A DNA stretch of 18,721 nt, taken from the NCBI GenBank assembly GCA_964603615.1, contig CAZRVU010000033.1:1-18721 (forward strand), written 5' to 3'. Of this stretch, positions 6,878-14,103 are shown in pieces (position 1 is the stretch's first letter; every line of letters starts with the position of its first letter). This DNA is from JAAZMI01 sp964603615 (lineage in GTDB: Bacteria > Bacillota > Dethiobacteria > DTU022 > UBA8154). A program made the position numbers and the translations under genes. The notes beneath the pieces are model-generated. The model ran no database searches and was not told the DNA's origin. It worked only from the letters and a program-made list of their open reading frames with translations.

Positions 6878-8065
6878 ATGCCTATTGCACAATATTTGGG
6901 CAGGCCTACCTGGGCGGAGATAGATCTTTCAAGGCTGGCAGCCAATGTAAGGAAATTCCGGCAGTTTTTACCGGCGAATGTTCAGCTTTTGGCCGTGGTC
7001 AAGGCTAATGCCTACGGCCACGGAGCCTTTGAGGCGGCCCGTGTTGCACTCCAGGCAGGCGCAACGATGTTGGGGGTAGCTTCCCTGGAGGAAGGCAAAA
7101 GCCTGCGGGAAAAGGGGATTGCAGCACCCATCCTTATTCTGGGCTATACGGATCCCCGGCAAAATCATTCTTTATTGAAGATGCAACTGACCCCCACCAT
7201 TTTAAACTGGGAAACGGCCGTTGCCCTTTCCCGGTTGGCTCACTCGCAGGGCAAACGGATTGCCGTCCATGTTAAACTGGATACAGGTATGGGCCGGTTG
7301 GGATTAAACCAGCCGCGTGAAGCGTTGCATTTTTTGGAAAACACTGCTGCTCTTCCCGGCCTTATATTGGAAGGGGTTTATACACATTTTGCTACTGCTG
7401 ACGAAGGAGATCCGGATTTTACTGATTACCAACTGCAGGTTTTTAAGGATATTCTAAAGGCCTGCCGGGAAAAAAAGATTGCAATACCCCTAAAACATGC
7501 CGCTAACAGCGCCGCGGCGCTAAAATTTCCTGCAACACATTTGGATCTAGTCAGGATCGGCATCGGCCTTTACGGCCATTACCCGGCTGGCTGTAATCCG
7601 TCACGAAATTTGCAAGAAAAGGAATATCTACAGTTGTTGCCCGTGATGTCCCTGAAGAGCAGGATTGTTTTTTTAAAAAAAGTTCCTGCCCGGACACCCA
7701 TCAGTTATGGTAGAACTTACCGTTCAGCACAGGAAACGATGATTGCTACAGTAGCACTTGGTTACGCTGATGGCTACAACAGGCTTTTATCTAATAAAGG
7801 GGCAATGCTGGTGCGCGGCAAAAGGGCGCCCATTGCCGGAAGAGTATGCATGGATTACACGATGCTCGATGTAGGGGGGATAACCGGTGTCAGGGAAGGT
7901 GATGAAGTAGTTGCCTGCGGTTGCCAGGCAGCGGCGGAGATCAGTGCCGAAGAACTGGCCCGGGAGCTGGGGACGATTAGCTATGAAGTTCTTTGTAATA
8001 TCAGTAAAAAAGTTCCCCGGGCCTATTATTGGCAGGGGAGGTTCAGGGATATAGAATTGTTTTAA
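6878..8065 (+). CDS. alr: Alanine racemase
   Basis: A pyridoxal-phosphate enzyme that interconverts L- and D-alanine, supplying D-Ala for peptidoglycan, in the cytoplasm. It has 395 residues, normal for the family (about 370-400). The N-terminus RPTWAEIDLSRLAANVR is typical. The cofactor lysine is K42 in AVVKANAYGHG and the second catalytic base is Y277 in PISYGRTY. HVKLDTGMGRLG, GVYTHFATADE, LVRIGIGLYG, LGYADGYNR and IAGRVCMDYTMLDV are the other conserved blocks. The ndoAI-ndoA pair follows 112 bp downstream on the same strand without a visible terminator, the same order as in Bacillus subtilis, so co-transcription is likely. The gene may also relate to spore germination control as in other sporeformers, but nothing here shows a spore-specific promoter. 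Confidence 0.96.
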   Translation: MPIAQYLGRPTWAEIDLSRLAANVRKFRQFLPANVQLLAVVKANAYGHGAFEAARVALQAGATMLGVASLEEGKSLREKGIAAPILILGYTDPRQNHSLLKMQLTPTILNWETAVALSRLAHSQGKRIAVHVKLDTGMGRLGLNQPREALHFLENTAALPGLILEGVYTHFATADEGDPDFTDYQLQVFKDILKACREKKIAIPLKHAANSAAALKFPATHLDLVRIGIGLYGHYPAGCNPSRNLQEKEYLQLLPVMSLKSRIVFLKKVPARTPISYGRTYRSAQETMIATVALGYADGYNRLLSNKGAMLVRGKRAPIAGRVCMDYTMLDVGGITGVREGDEVVACGCQAAAEISAEELARELGTISYEVLCNISKKVPRAYYWQGRFRDIELF

Positions 8066-8177
8066 ACCAGAAGAGGTATATTATTAGTATATAAGGTAAT
8101 GTATAAATAGGTAAAGAAACAAAAGAATAGGTGACGCGGGGCAAACATAATACTTTCATTTTTGGAGGTGCTATTCC

Positions 8178-8450
8178 TTGGCGCGGACAAAACGAATCAT
8201 GATTAGCTTACCGCATAGTCTGTTGCAGGAAGTTGACGGCGTTGTTGAATCGGAAAAAAAGACCCGCAGTGAATTCATTCGCGAGGCCATGAAACTTTAC
8301 CTGCAGGAAAGGAAAAAAAAACAAATACGGGAGCGCATGCAAGAGGGTTATTTAGAGATGGCGCGCTTGAATTTAACTTTGGCCAACGAGGCACTAGTAG
8401 CAGAGAATGAAGCGGACCGGCTTGCCAGGGAATTGATAAACGGAGAGTGA
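8178..8450 (+). CDS. ndoAI: EndoAI antitoxin (MazE-type, ribbon-helix-helix)
   Basis: A 90-residue antitoxin that binds and inhibits the downstream RNase; in relatives it may also bind DNA. It starts at TTG with GGAGGTG (8164-8170) 7 bp upstream. The ribbon-helix-helix fold is visible: TKRIMISLPHSLLQEVDGVV (strand and helix 1), then KTRSEFIREAMKLYLQERKK (helix 2). The C-terminal half is a charged helix (LTLANEALVAENEADRLARELINGE) that, by family analogy, wraps the toxin. The TGA stop lies 5 bp before my preferred start of the toxin gene (and 4 bp overlap with an alternative GTG), so the pair is translationally coupled. The AT-rich near-palindrome at 8077-8093 ahead of it could be an operator, but this is weak. 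Confidence 0.93.
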   Translation: MARTKRIMISLPHSLLQEVDGVVESEKKTRSEFIREAMKLYLQERKKKQIRERMQEGYLEMARLNLTLANEALVAENEADRLARELINGE

Positions 8451-8455
8451 ATAAG

Positions 8456-8806
8456 GTGGAAGTGAAGCGTGGTTTTATTTTTTTTGCCGATCTTAGCCCC
8501 GTGGTCGGTTCGGAACAAGGTGGGTTTAGGCCTGTTTTGATCGTGCAGAACAATGTTGGGAATAAATACAGCCCGACAGTGATCGTTGCGGCAATCACAT
8601 CCCATATTGAAAAAGCCAAATTGCCGACACATGTAGAGCTATCTGCAGGTGAACACGGGTTGGAAAAAGATTCGGTTGTTCTGTTGGAACAGATACGGAC
8701 GATTGACAAGCAAAGATTACAGCAAAAGATCACGGAGATGGATGAAAATATTATGTCCAAAGTTAATGAGGCCTTGAAAATTAGCCTGGGGTTAATTGAT
8801 TTCTAG
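8456..8806 (+). CDS. ndoA: EndoA/MazF mRNA interferase toxin
   Basis: A ribosome-independent endoribonuclease; the Bacillus subtilis member cuts at UACAU. I set the start at GTG 8456: GGAGA (8442-8446) is 9 bp upstream, the protein then begins MEVKRG and has 116 residues, the B. subtilis length. The alternative GTG at 8447 overlaps the antitoxin stop. The sequence is very close to the family: FADLSPVVGSEQGGFRPVLIVQN, YSPTVIVAAIT, AKLPTHVEL and SVVLLEQIRTIDKQRL. With this start the known catalytic positions fall at R25 and T48. It closes the alr-ndoAI-ndoA cluster. No sign of decay is visible, so the pair is probably active. Confidence 0.95.
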   Translation: MEVKRGFIFFADLSPVVGSEQGGFRPVLIVQNNVGNKYSPTVIVAAITSHIEKAKLPTHVELSAGEHGLEKDSVVLLEQIRTIDKQRLQQKITEMDENIMSKVNEALKISLGLIDF

Positions 8807-9035
8807 GAATTATCAGCGAAGTTTATCTTTTTTTCGATGAGGTCCTGTTTCATTTTAAATGTCCAATGAGAAGAAAGGCGGTGAAAACCGTTATAAAAAG
8901 CTGGCAATTGTTAGAAACTAGCGGGAGAGAGAAAGAAGAACGGCCGCGTTTTGATCGCCCGGGCTGGCTTTTGGTAACGGGAATAAGCTGCAAAGTAGAA
9001 AGATAAAAAGTAGAAAAACAAATTGGAAAAAAACG

Positions 9036-11189
9036 ATCACCATCCAGGGCTATATTGAACGGATCACCTTTTATAATGCAGAAAATGGCTTTTTGGTGGC
9101 CCGGCTGCAAGAAAAGGGTAAAAAAGGGCTGACCACAGTCGTGGGCAAGATTGGCCACATCAATGCCGGTGAATCGGTGAAACTGGGCGGGTGCTGGGTG
9201 GAGGATAAAAAATATGGGGAGCAGTTTAGCTTTGACACTTGTGAAACGATTATACCTGCGACGGTGCACGGTATTGAAAAATATTTAGGTTCCGGCCTCA
9301 TTAAAGGGATTGGCCCGGTGCTGGCCAAGCGGATCGTAAAAATTTTTGCAGAAAAAACCCTGGAGATTATCGATACCTCCCCGCGAAAACTTGCGGTTGT
9401 GCCGGGGATAGGCCCGGTTCGCCTGGCGATGGTGAAAGAAGCCTGGGAAAAACATAAAGATATCAAGGAGCTCATGCTTTTCTTACAGGAATATGGCGTG
9501 GGGGCCTCCCATTGTGCCCGCATCTACAAAGTATACGGCAAGGAAGCTGTGTCTGTAGTTAAGGAAAACCCCTACCGCCTGGCAGCAGAGGTCCGGGGCA
9601 TCGGGTTTATTACGGCGGACAATATGGCTAGAAAAATGGGCGTCGAACCTTCCTCTATTTTCCGGGCTAAAGAAGGAGTCATTTATGTTTTAGGAACTTT
9701 TACCAATGAAGGCCATGTTTATTGCCCATACGAACTGCTTTTGGGGAGGGCGGCAGAGCTTTTAGAAATCGAAGAAGAGATCGTGGTTCAAGCGGTGAAC
9801 GAACTGGTGCAAGTGGATCAGCGGCTTGTGTTGCAGGAGAGTGAAGGGGAAAACGGCGTCTATTTAAAAGCACTCTACATAACCGAGGCCCGTTTGGCGG
9901 AGAAGCTAATGGCCTTAAACCGGGAGCAGTTTTCTTTGCCTGCTGTGGATCTGCAGAAAGTTATCCCCCGGGTGGAGCAAAGGTTGGGTTTTACCCTTGC
10001 TGAACGGCAGCGGGAGGCTGTGGTTGCCGCTTTTCAAAGCAAAGTGTTGATCATCACCGGGGGGCCTGGAACCGGCAAGACAACGATCATCCATGCGATT
10101 TTAAAGATATTGTACGGTTTTCAAGCGAAAGTGGTGCTCACTGCGCCGACAGGCAGGGCTTCCAAGCGTATGCAGGAGGCTACCGGTCAAGAAGCCAGGA
10201 CGATTCATCGCTTGCTCGGCTTTAGCCCGCGCGGTGGTTTTAGGTTTAATGAGGACAACCCTTTAGCTGCCGATGCGGTGATTGTCGACGAAGCCTCTAT
10301 GATCGATATTTTGCTTATGTACAACCTCGTAAAAGCTATTCCCCCGCAGGCCCTGCTTATCCTCGTCGGTGATGTGCATCAGTTGCCCGCAGTCGGGCCG
10401 GGCAATGTATTGCGGGATCTAATTGATTCCGGGGTTTTAAAGACGGTGGTGCTCAACGAAATTTTTCGTCAATCCAGGCAAAGTGAAATCGTTGTTAATG
10501 CTCATCGCATCAACAGCGGCCTGCTTCCTAAATTCATCAACAAGCCGGTCCAAAGCGACCTTTTTTTTGTTGCCGAAGAGGATCCGGCAAAGGCGATTGC
10601 CAAACTGCGCAAGATCGTTTGTGAACGCCTTCCGCAACGATTCGGGTTTGATCCTAAAACAGAGGTACAGGTGCTTGCTCCCATGCATAAGGGCGTGACC
10701 GGGGTGGGCAACATAAATACCGAACTGCAGAACGCACTAAACCCGGCGGGAAGATCCATTTTACAGGGCAGCAGGCAGCTTCGTGCCGGTGACAAGGTGA
10801 TCCAACTGACCAACGATTACGATAAAGAGGTTTTTAACGGGGACATGGGTATCGTGGAGGGCATTGACGAAATAGACCAGGAATTTAAGGTAAACTATGA
10901 TGGTCGCCGCGTCACCTATGATTTTTCCGAAAGGGATGAGCTTGCCCTGGCCTATGCCATTACCGTGCATAAGTCACAAGGAAGCGAATACCCGGCGGTT
11001 GTTATCTTGCTGACGATGCAGCACTTTATTTTGCTTCAAAGAAACTTGCTTTATACGGCTTTAACGCGGGGTAAAAGGCTTGTAGTCATCATCGGGACAA
11101 AGAAGGCCCTGGCCATTGCCGTTAAAAATAACCGTCCGCTGCAGCGCTATACGAGGCTGAAAGAGAGAATAATAGCTTTGTCACCCTAA
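9036..11189 (+). CDS. recD2: RecD2-type ATP-dependent DNA helicase; start codon unclear
   Basis: A superfamily 1B 5'-3' helicase acting in DNA repair and replication-fork maintenance, found in bacteria without RecBC. The first canonical in-frame start is TTG 9093, but typical RecD2 N-terminal sequence (ITIQGYIERITFYNAENGF) is encoded upstream of it, from about 9036, in an open frame without ATG, GTG or TTG back to the stop at 8952. The given start is therefore a coding boundary and not a proven initiation codon. Counting from 9093, the helix-hairpin-helix motifs are LIKGIGPVLAKRIV, VVPGIGPVRLA and VRGIGFITADNMA. Walker A is GGPGTGKTT (K329), Walker B VDEASMID (D399, E400), then GDVHQLPAVGPG, LNEIFRQ, AYAITVHKSQGSEYPAV and LLYTALTRGKRLVVI. 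The length is near normal (about 717 with the extension). It is a single gene, about 230 bp after ndoA. Confidence 0.93.
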   Translation: MTIQGYIERITFYNAENGFLVARLQEKGKKGLTTVVGKIGHINAGESVKLGGCWVEDKKYGEQFSFDTCETIIPATVHGIEKYLGSGLIKGIGPVLAKRIVKIFAEKTLEIIDTSPRKLAVVPGIGPVRLAMVKEAWEKHKDIKELMLFLQEYGVGASHCARIYKVYGKEAVSVVKENPYRLAAEVRGIGFITADNMARKMGVEPSSIFRAKEGVIYVLGTFTNEGHVYCPYELLLGRAAELLEIEEEIVVQAVNELVQVDQRLVLQESEGENGVYLKALYITEARLAEKLMALNREQFSLPAVDLQKVIPRVEQRLGFTLAERQREAVVAAFQSKVLIITGGPGTGKTTIIHAILKILYGFQAKVVLTAPTGRASKRMQEATGQEARTIHRLLGFSPRGGFRFNEDNPLAADAVIVDEASMIDILLMYNLVKAIPPQALLILVGDVHQLPAVGPGNVLRDLIDSGVLKTVVLNEIFRQSRQSEIVVNAHRINSGLLPKFINKPVQSDLFFVAEEDPAKAIAKLRKIVCERLPQRFGFDPKTEVQVLAPMHKGVTGVGNINTELQNALNPAGRSILQGSRQLRAGDKVIQLTNDYDKEVFNGDMGIVEGIDEIDQEFKVNYDGRRVTYDFSERDELALAYAITVHKSQGSEYPAVVILLTMQHFILLQRNLLYTALTRGKRLVVIIGTKKALAIAVKNNRPLQRYTRLKERIIALSP

Positions 11190-11405
11190 ACGCGGTGAGG
11201 GGCCTAAGATTCTTCGCTAACGCCGGGGCGCCAACTTTGGTGGCCACTATATTGAACGGTTGCAAAGGCTAAAGTTCAAGACCCCGGGCTTGGTGGCACT
11301 TAGATGGACGACTGCAAATTTTATTGGTCTCCGGGTTGATGTTTTTTACACGACAGAAAAAGCAGTGACGGTTGAGAATATAGTATTTTTATGGCAAAGG
11401 AAATA
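11190..11405. other. Gap between recD2 and the serA promoter
   Basis: No clear coding sequence, and no strong terminator for recD2. The text around 11225-11250 (GGGGCGCCAACTTTGGTGGCC) gives only a weak hairpin. I looked for a T-box core, since serA can be tRNA-regulated, and found none. Confidence 0.4.
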
Positions 11406-11434
11406 TTGCCTAACAATTGAAGTTGTGCTATATT
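11406..11434 (+). promoter_or_regulatory. Sigma-A promoter of serA
   Basis: TTGCCT (11406-11411), a 17-bp spacer, and TATATT (11429-11434). The -10 matches five of six and the spacing is ideal. Transcription would start near 11441, giving a leader of about 60 bases. Confidence 0.5.
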
Positions 11435-11438
11435 AAAG

Positions 11439-11481
11439 CTGTACAATATTTAGAGATACAAAGTACAGTTTTAGATATTGT
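11439..11481 (+). promoter_or_regulatory. Overlapping alternative hairpins in the serA leader
   Basis: CTGTAC (11439-11444) is complementary to GTACAG (11463-11468), while ACAATAT (11443-11449) is complementary to ATATTGT (11475-11481). The two left arms share two bases, and the arms are in crossing order, so the pairings exclude each other or form a pseudoknot. The second pairing ends 5 bases before the ribosome binding site AGGAGG (11486-11491). This could be an operator or a small RNA switch. Confidence 0.3.
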
Positions 11482-11500
11482 TTGTAGGAGGTAAACGCTG

Positions 11501-13123
11501 ATGGAGGGTGCTAAACAGTATAAGATTCTGGTCAGTGATCCCGTATCAGAGGAAGGCATCCAGTTGCTCAATGGTATTGCGCAGGTTGATGCAAAACCAA
11601 ACCTTTCTCCAGAGGAAATTGTTGAAGTTATTGGCGGGTATGATGCTCTATTGGTTCGCAGTGGCACGAAAGTGACCGCTGAGGTGATCAAAGCCGGGAA
11701 AAAGCTGAAAGTGATCGGCAGGGCAGGAGTGGGAGTTGATAATATTGATGTGGGAAAAGCAACGGAACAGGGTATTTTGGTGATCAATGCTCCTGATGGC
11801 AACACCATTTCGGCCGCGGAACACACCATGGCCTTAATGTTGTCTTTAGCCCGCAATATACCGCCGGCCTCCAGTTCCCTCAAAGCCGGACAATGGCAAA
11901 GAAATAAATTTGTGGGCCTGGAGCTCTATAAAAAGTGTCTGGGGATTATTGGGTTGGGCCGTATTGGCAGCGAAGTGGCTAAAAGGGCACGGGCTTTTGG
12001 GATGAAGGTTTTGGCCTACGATCCTTATATCTCGGCGGAACAAGCCGAAAAGGTTGGGGTTGTGGCCCTGGGTCTGGAGGAAATCTTGCCACAGGCCGAT
12101 TTTATTACTTTGCATATACCAAAAACTTCTACTACTATGCATCTGCTGGGAGCAGAAGAGCTGGCCAAGATGAAACAGGGCGTGCGTATTATCAACTGCG
12201 CACGGGGAGGGCTGGTCGATGAGCAAGCCCTTTATGAGGCGATTACTGCTGGAAAGGTGGCTGGTGCAGCCTTAGATGTATTTGAGAAGGAGCCTCCTGC
12301 TAACGACAACCCTCTTTTACAGTTAGCACAAGTGATCAGCACCCCGCACTTGGGAGCTTCTACACAGGAAGCACAGGTCAATGTAGCTGTACAAGTGGCC
12401 GAGGAGATTACCCATGTCTTAAAAGGGGAACCTTTGCATATGGCTGTCAACGCGCCTGTGCTACCGCCCAAAGTTTTAACCGAAATTGAGCCGTTTGTCC
12501 CGCTTATGAAGATTTTAGGTAACTTTTATATGCAGATTTTTAACGGCAGGGTGGAAAACATTGAAATTACCTATAGCGGCAGTATCATCGAACACCCGGT
12601 GAACTCCCTCACGACAGCTTTGCTTATTGGCTTTTTGCGGGTGATGTTAAATAGCAATGTAAACTTTGTCAATGCGCCGCTGATTGCCAAACAAAGGGGT
12701 ATTAAGGTGCAGGAGATAACCAGTAAAGGCGATACTATTTTTAATAATTTGATTAATGTCAGGGTAACTGCCGGTGGGAAAACTTCAAGTGTTGCCGGCA
12801 CAATTTTTGGTCGCAATGATATTCGTATTGTTCAGATTGGTGATTACCGCATTGAAGTGGTTCCATCACGCTTTATGCTAGTTTGCAAATATACTGATAA
12901 GCCCGGGGTGATCGGTAAAGTAGGTACGATCCTTGGAAATAGCAACATCAACATTGCTGGGATGCAGGTTGGCCGCCGTGAGGTTGGCGGGGAAGCAATT
13001 ATGGTGTTGCAAGTGGACAACCATGTCCAGGAAGAAATATTAGAAGAATTAAAGACGGTTGCACATCTTCTCTCTGCTAAAGCCGTAGAGATACAACCTT
13101 ATTTTAGCGAATCTGCAATTTAG
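11501..13123 (+). CDS. serA: D-3-phosphoglycerate dehydrogenase (long form)
   Basis: Oxidises 3-phosphoglycerate to 3-phosphohydroxypyruvate with NAD, the first step of serine synthesis, in the cytoplasm. It has 540 residues, the long form common in Bacillota and actinobacteria (about 525-530). ATG 11501 follows AGGAGG by 9 bp. The Rossmann motif GIIGLGRIGSEVAKRARAFGMKV is at about 148-170. The catalytic triad is R235 (NCARGGLVDE), E264 (DVFEKEPP) and H283 (STPHLGAST). An allosteric substrate-binding (ASB) domain covers about 320-450, and a C-terminal ACT domain about 458-540 (FMLVCKYTDKPGVIGKVGTI, NINIAGMQVGRR), the usual site of serine sensing. It has its own promoter upstream and a strong terminator 20 bp after the stop, so it is a single-gene unit. 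No serC or serB is beside it. Confidence 0.96.
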   Translation: MEGAKQYKILVSDPVSEEGIQLLNGIAQVDAKPNLSPEEIVEVIGGYDALLVRSGTKVTAEVIKAGKKLKVIGRAGVGVDNIDVGKATEQGILVINAPDGNTISAAEHTMALMLSLARNIPPASSSLKAGQWQRNKFVGLELYKKCLGIIGLGRIGSEVAKRARAFGMKVLAYDPYISAEQAEKVGVVALGLEEILPQADFITLHIPKTSTTMHLLGAEELAKMKQGVRIINCARGGLVDEQALYEAITAGKVAGAALDVFEKEPPANDNPLLQLAQVISTPHLGASTQEAQVNVAVQVAEEITHVLKGEPLHMAVNAPVLPPKVLTEIEPFVPLMKILGNFYMQIFNGRVENIEITYSGSIIEHPVNSLTTALLIGFLRVMLNSNVNFVNAPLIAKQRGIKVQEITSKGDTIFNNLINVRVTAGGKTSSVAGTIFGRNDIRIVQIGDYRIEVVPSRFMLVCKYTDKPGVIGKVGTILGNSNINIAGMQVGRREVGGEAIMVLQVDNHVQEEILEELKTVAHLLSAKAVEIQPYFSESAI

Positions 13124-13143
13124 ATATTATTTTTTTTCATACT

Positions 13144-13191
13144 AAAAAATAGGGAGAAGGGGATACTAAAATCGCCTCTCCTTATTTTTTT
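13144..13191. terminator. Strong bidirectional terminator after serA
   Basis: The arms AAAAAATAGGGAGA (from 13144) and TCTCCTTATTTTTTT (to 13191) pair over 14 bases with one G-U. An inner extension GGGGAT/ATCGCC is interrupted by one mismatch and a bulge. T runs stand on both sides, so it can stop transcription in either direction. It lies 20 bp past the serA stop and 17 bp before the next start codon. Confidence 0.85.
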
Positions 13192-13208
13192 AGTTAAAGG
13201 ATGAAAAT

Positions 13209-13829
13209 ATGTCTAACGTTATAGCGCTAGGTTTTCTTATTCTACTGCTGACTCTTCTTTATCTGGGCGCCCTGGAGCGTGTTTTGGCACGGTTACGCTT
13301 GACCGGGCGGCAGGCGCTTTTGGTGCTTGCTGCTATCATCATAGGTGGAATTTTGCCAGATATACCTTTAATGAGGGGTTTAAAAATAAATATTGGCGGG
13401 GCGCTCATACCCTTGGTAATAGTTATTTATCTGCTAGTTACTGCTGATAAAAAGGAGGAAAAGTACAGGGCTTTATTGGCTGCAGTAGTGACAGGTTTTC
13501 TTTGCCGGGGCGCAGATTTTCTTTTACCGGCAGACCCGGGGGCCGGCTTTTTAGATATCGATCCTCTTATTCTACCCGCGCTGATCGCTGCACCTGTAGC
13601 TTACTTGTTAGGTCGTTCCCGGCGAGCTGCTTTTTGCGGTGCTTTTTTAGGGGTGCTATTGGTTGAATTATTGGCCTGGAGCAAAAACCTGCGTCACGGT
13701 TTTAGCACAGGTACTTTTGTTCTAGGTGGCGGGGGGTTCTGGGGTGCCGCCCTATTTGCCGGGATTTTGGCTGTTTTATTGGCTGAGATAGTGGGGGAGA
13801 TCCGGGAAAGGCTGCACCGGGGAGGATGA
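13209..13829 (+). CDS. DUF1614 family membrane protein
   Basis: A 206-residue integral membrane protein, with about six or seven hydrophobic helices and short charged loops (GALERVLARLRLTGR; TADKKEEKYRA). The segment GLKINIGGALIPLVIVIYLL is typical of DUF1614, whose function is unknown. Start ATG 13209 follows AAAGG (13196-13200) by 8 bp; the earlier ATG at 13201 runs into a stop after seven codons. A glycine run (VLGGGGFWGAALFAG) stands between late helices. It is separated from serA by a strong terminator, so it needs a promoter inside or after the terminator, or is reached by read-through. It precedes spoIIP by about 270 bp on the same strand. A sporulation link is only suggested by that position. 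Confidence 0.75.
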   Translation: MSNVIALGFLILLLTLLYLGALERVLARLRLTGRQALLVLAAIIIGGILPDIPLMRGLKINIGGALIPLVIVIYLLVTADKKEEKYRALLAAVVTGFLCRGADFLLPADPGAGFLDIDPLILPALIAAPVAYLLGRSRRAAFCGAFLGVLLVELLAWSKNLRHGFSTGTFVLGGGGFWGAALFAGILAVLLAEIVGEIRERLHRGG

Positions 13830-13881
13830 GCCGGTGCGGAACCGGGAAAGGCGGTACTAAAAACTATACCGATAAAAACGA

Positions 13882-13912
13882 AACTGTTCAAAGCAGTTAA
13901 AGGAGAACAGTT
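13882..13912 (+). promoter_or_regulatory. 8-bp inverted repeat with an AAAGGAG sequence in its loop
   Basis: AACTGTTC (13882-13889) pairs exactly with GAACAGTT (13905-13912). The 15-base loop contains TTAAAGGA, a good ribosome binding site, but only a five-codon frame follows. It may be an operator, or a hairpin in the RNA downstream of the DUF1614 gene. Confidence 0.3.
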
Positions 13913-13960
13913 GGCGATAAGCGTTTGAAAAGTTATAGCTAAAAAAATATTTATTTGAAA

Positions 13961-13987
13961 AATAATTTAATCTAAACGAGGTACAAT
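13961..13987 (+). promoter_or_regulatory. Possible sigma-E-type promoter of spoIIP
   Basis: GGTACAAT (13980-13987) resembles the sigma-E -10 CATACAAT at six of eight positions. AATAATT (13961-13967) resembles the ATATT-type -35, but the 12-bp spacer is slightly short. spoIIP is a sigma-E gene in Bacillus subtilis, so context supports it. A hairpin AAGGAAC/GTTCCTT (14018-14036) lies in the would-be leader. Confidence 0.3.
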
Positions 13988-14103
13988 AAAGAATTAGTTA
14001 CAGGTAGGACTGAAGAAAAGGAACAATGCGTTCCTTCCGACGGCTATGAATCTGGTAGCTGGACTTTATTACATTTAAATTAAACCCAAGGATGATACAG
14101 AAG

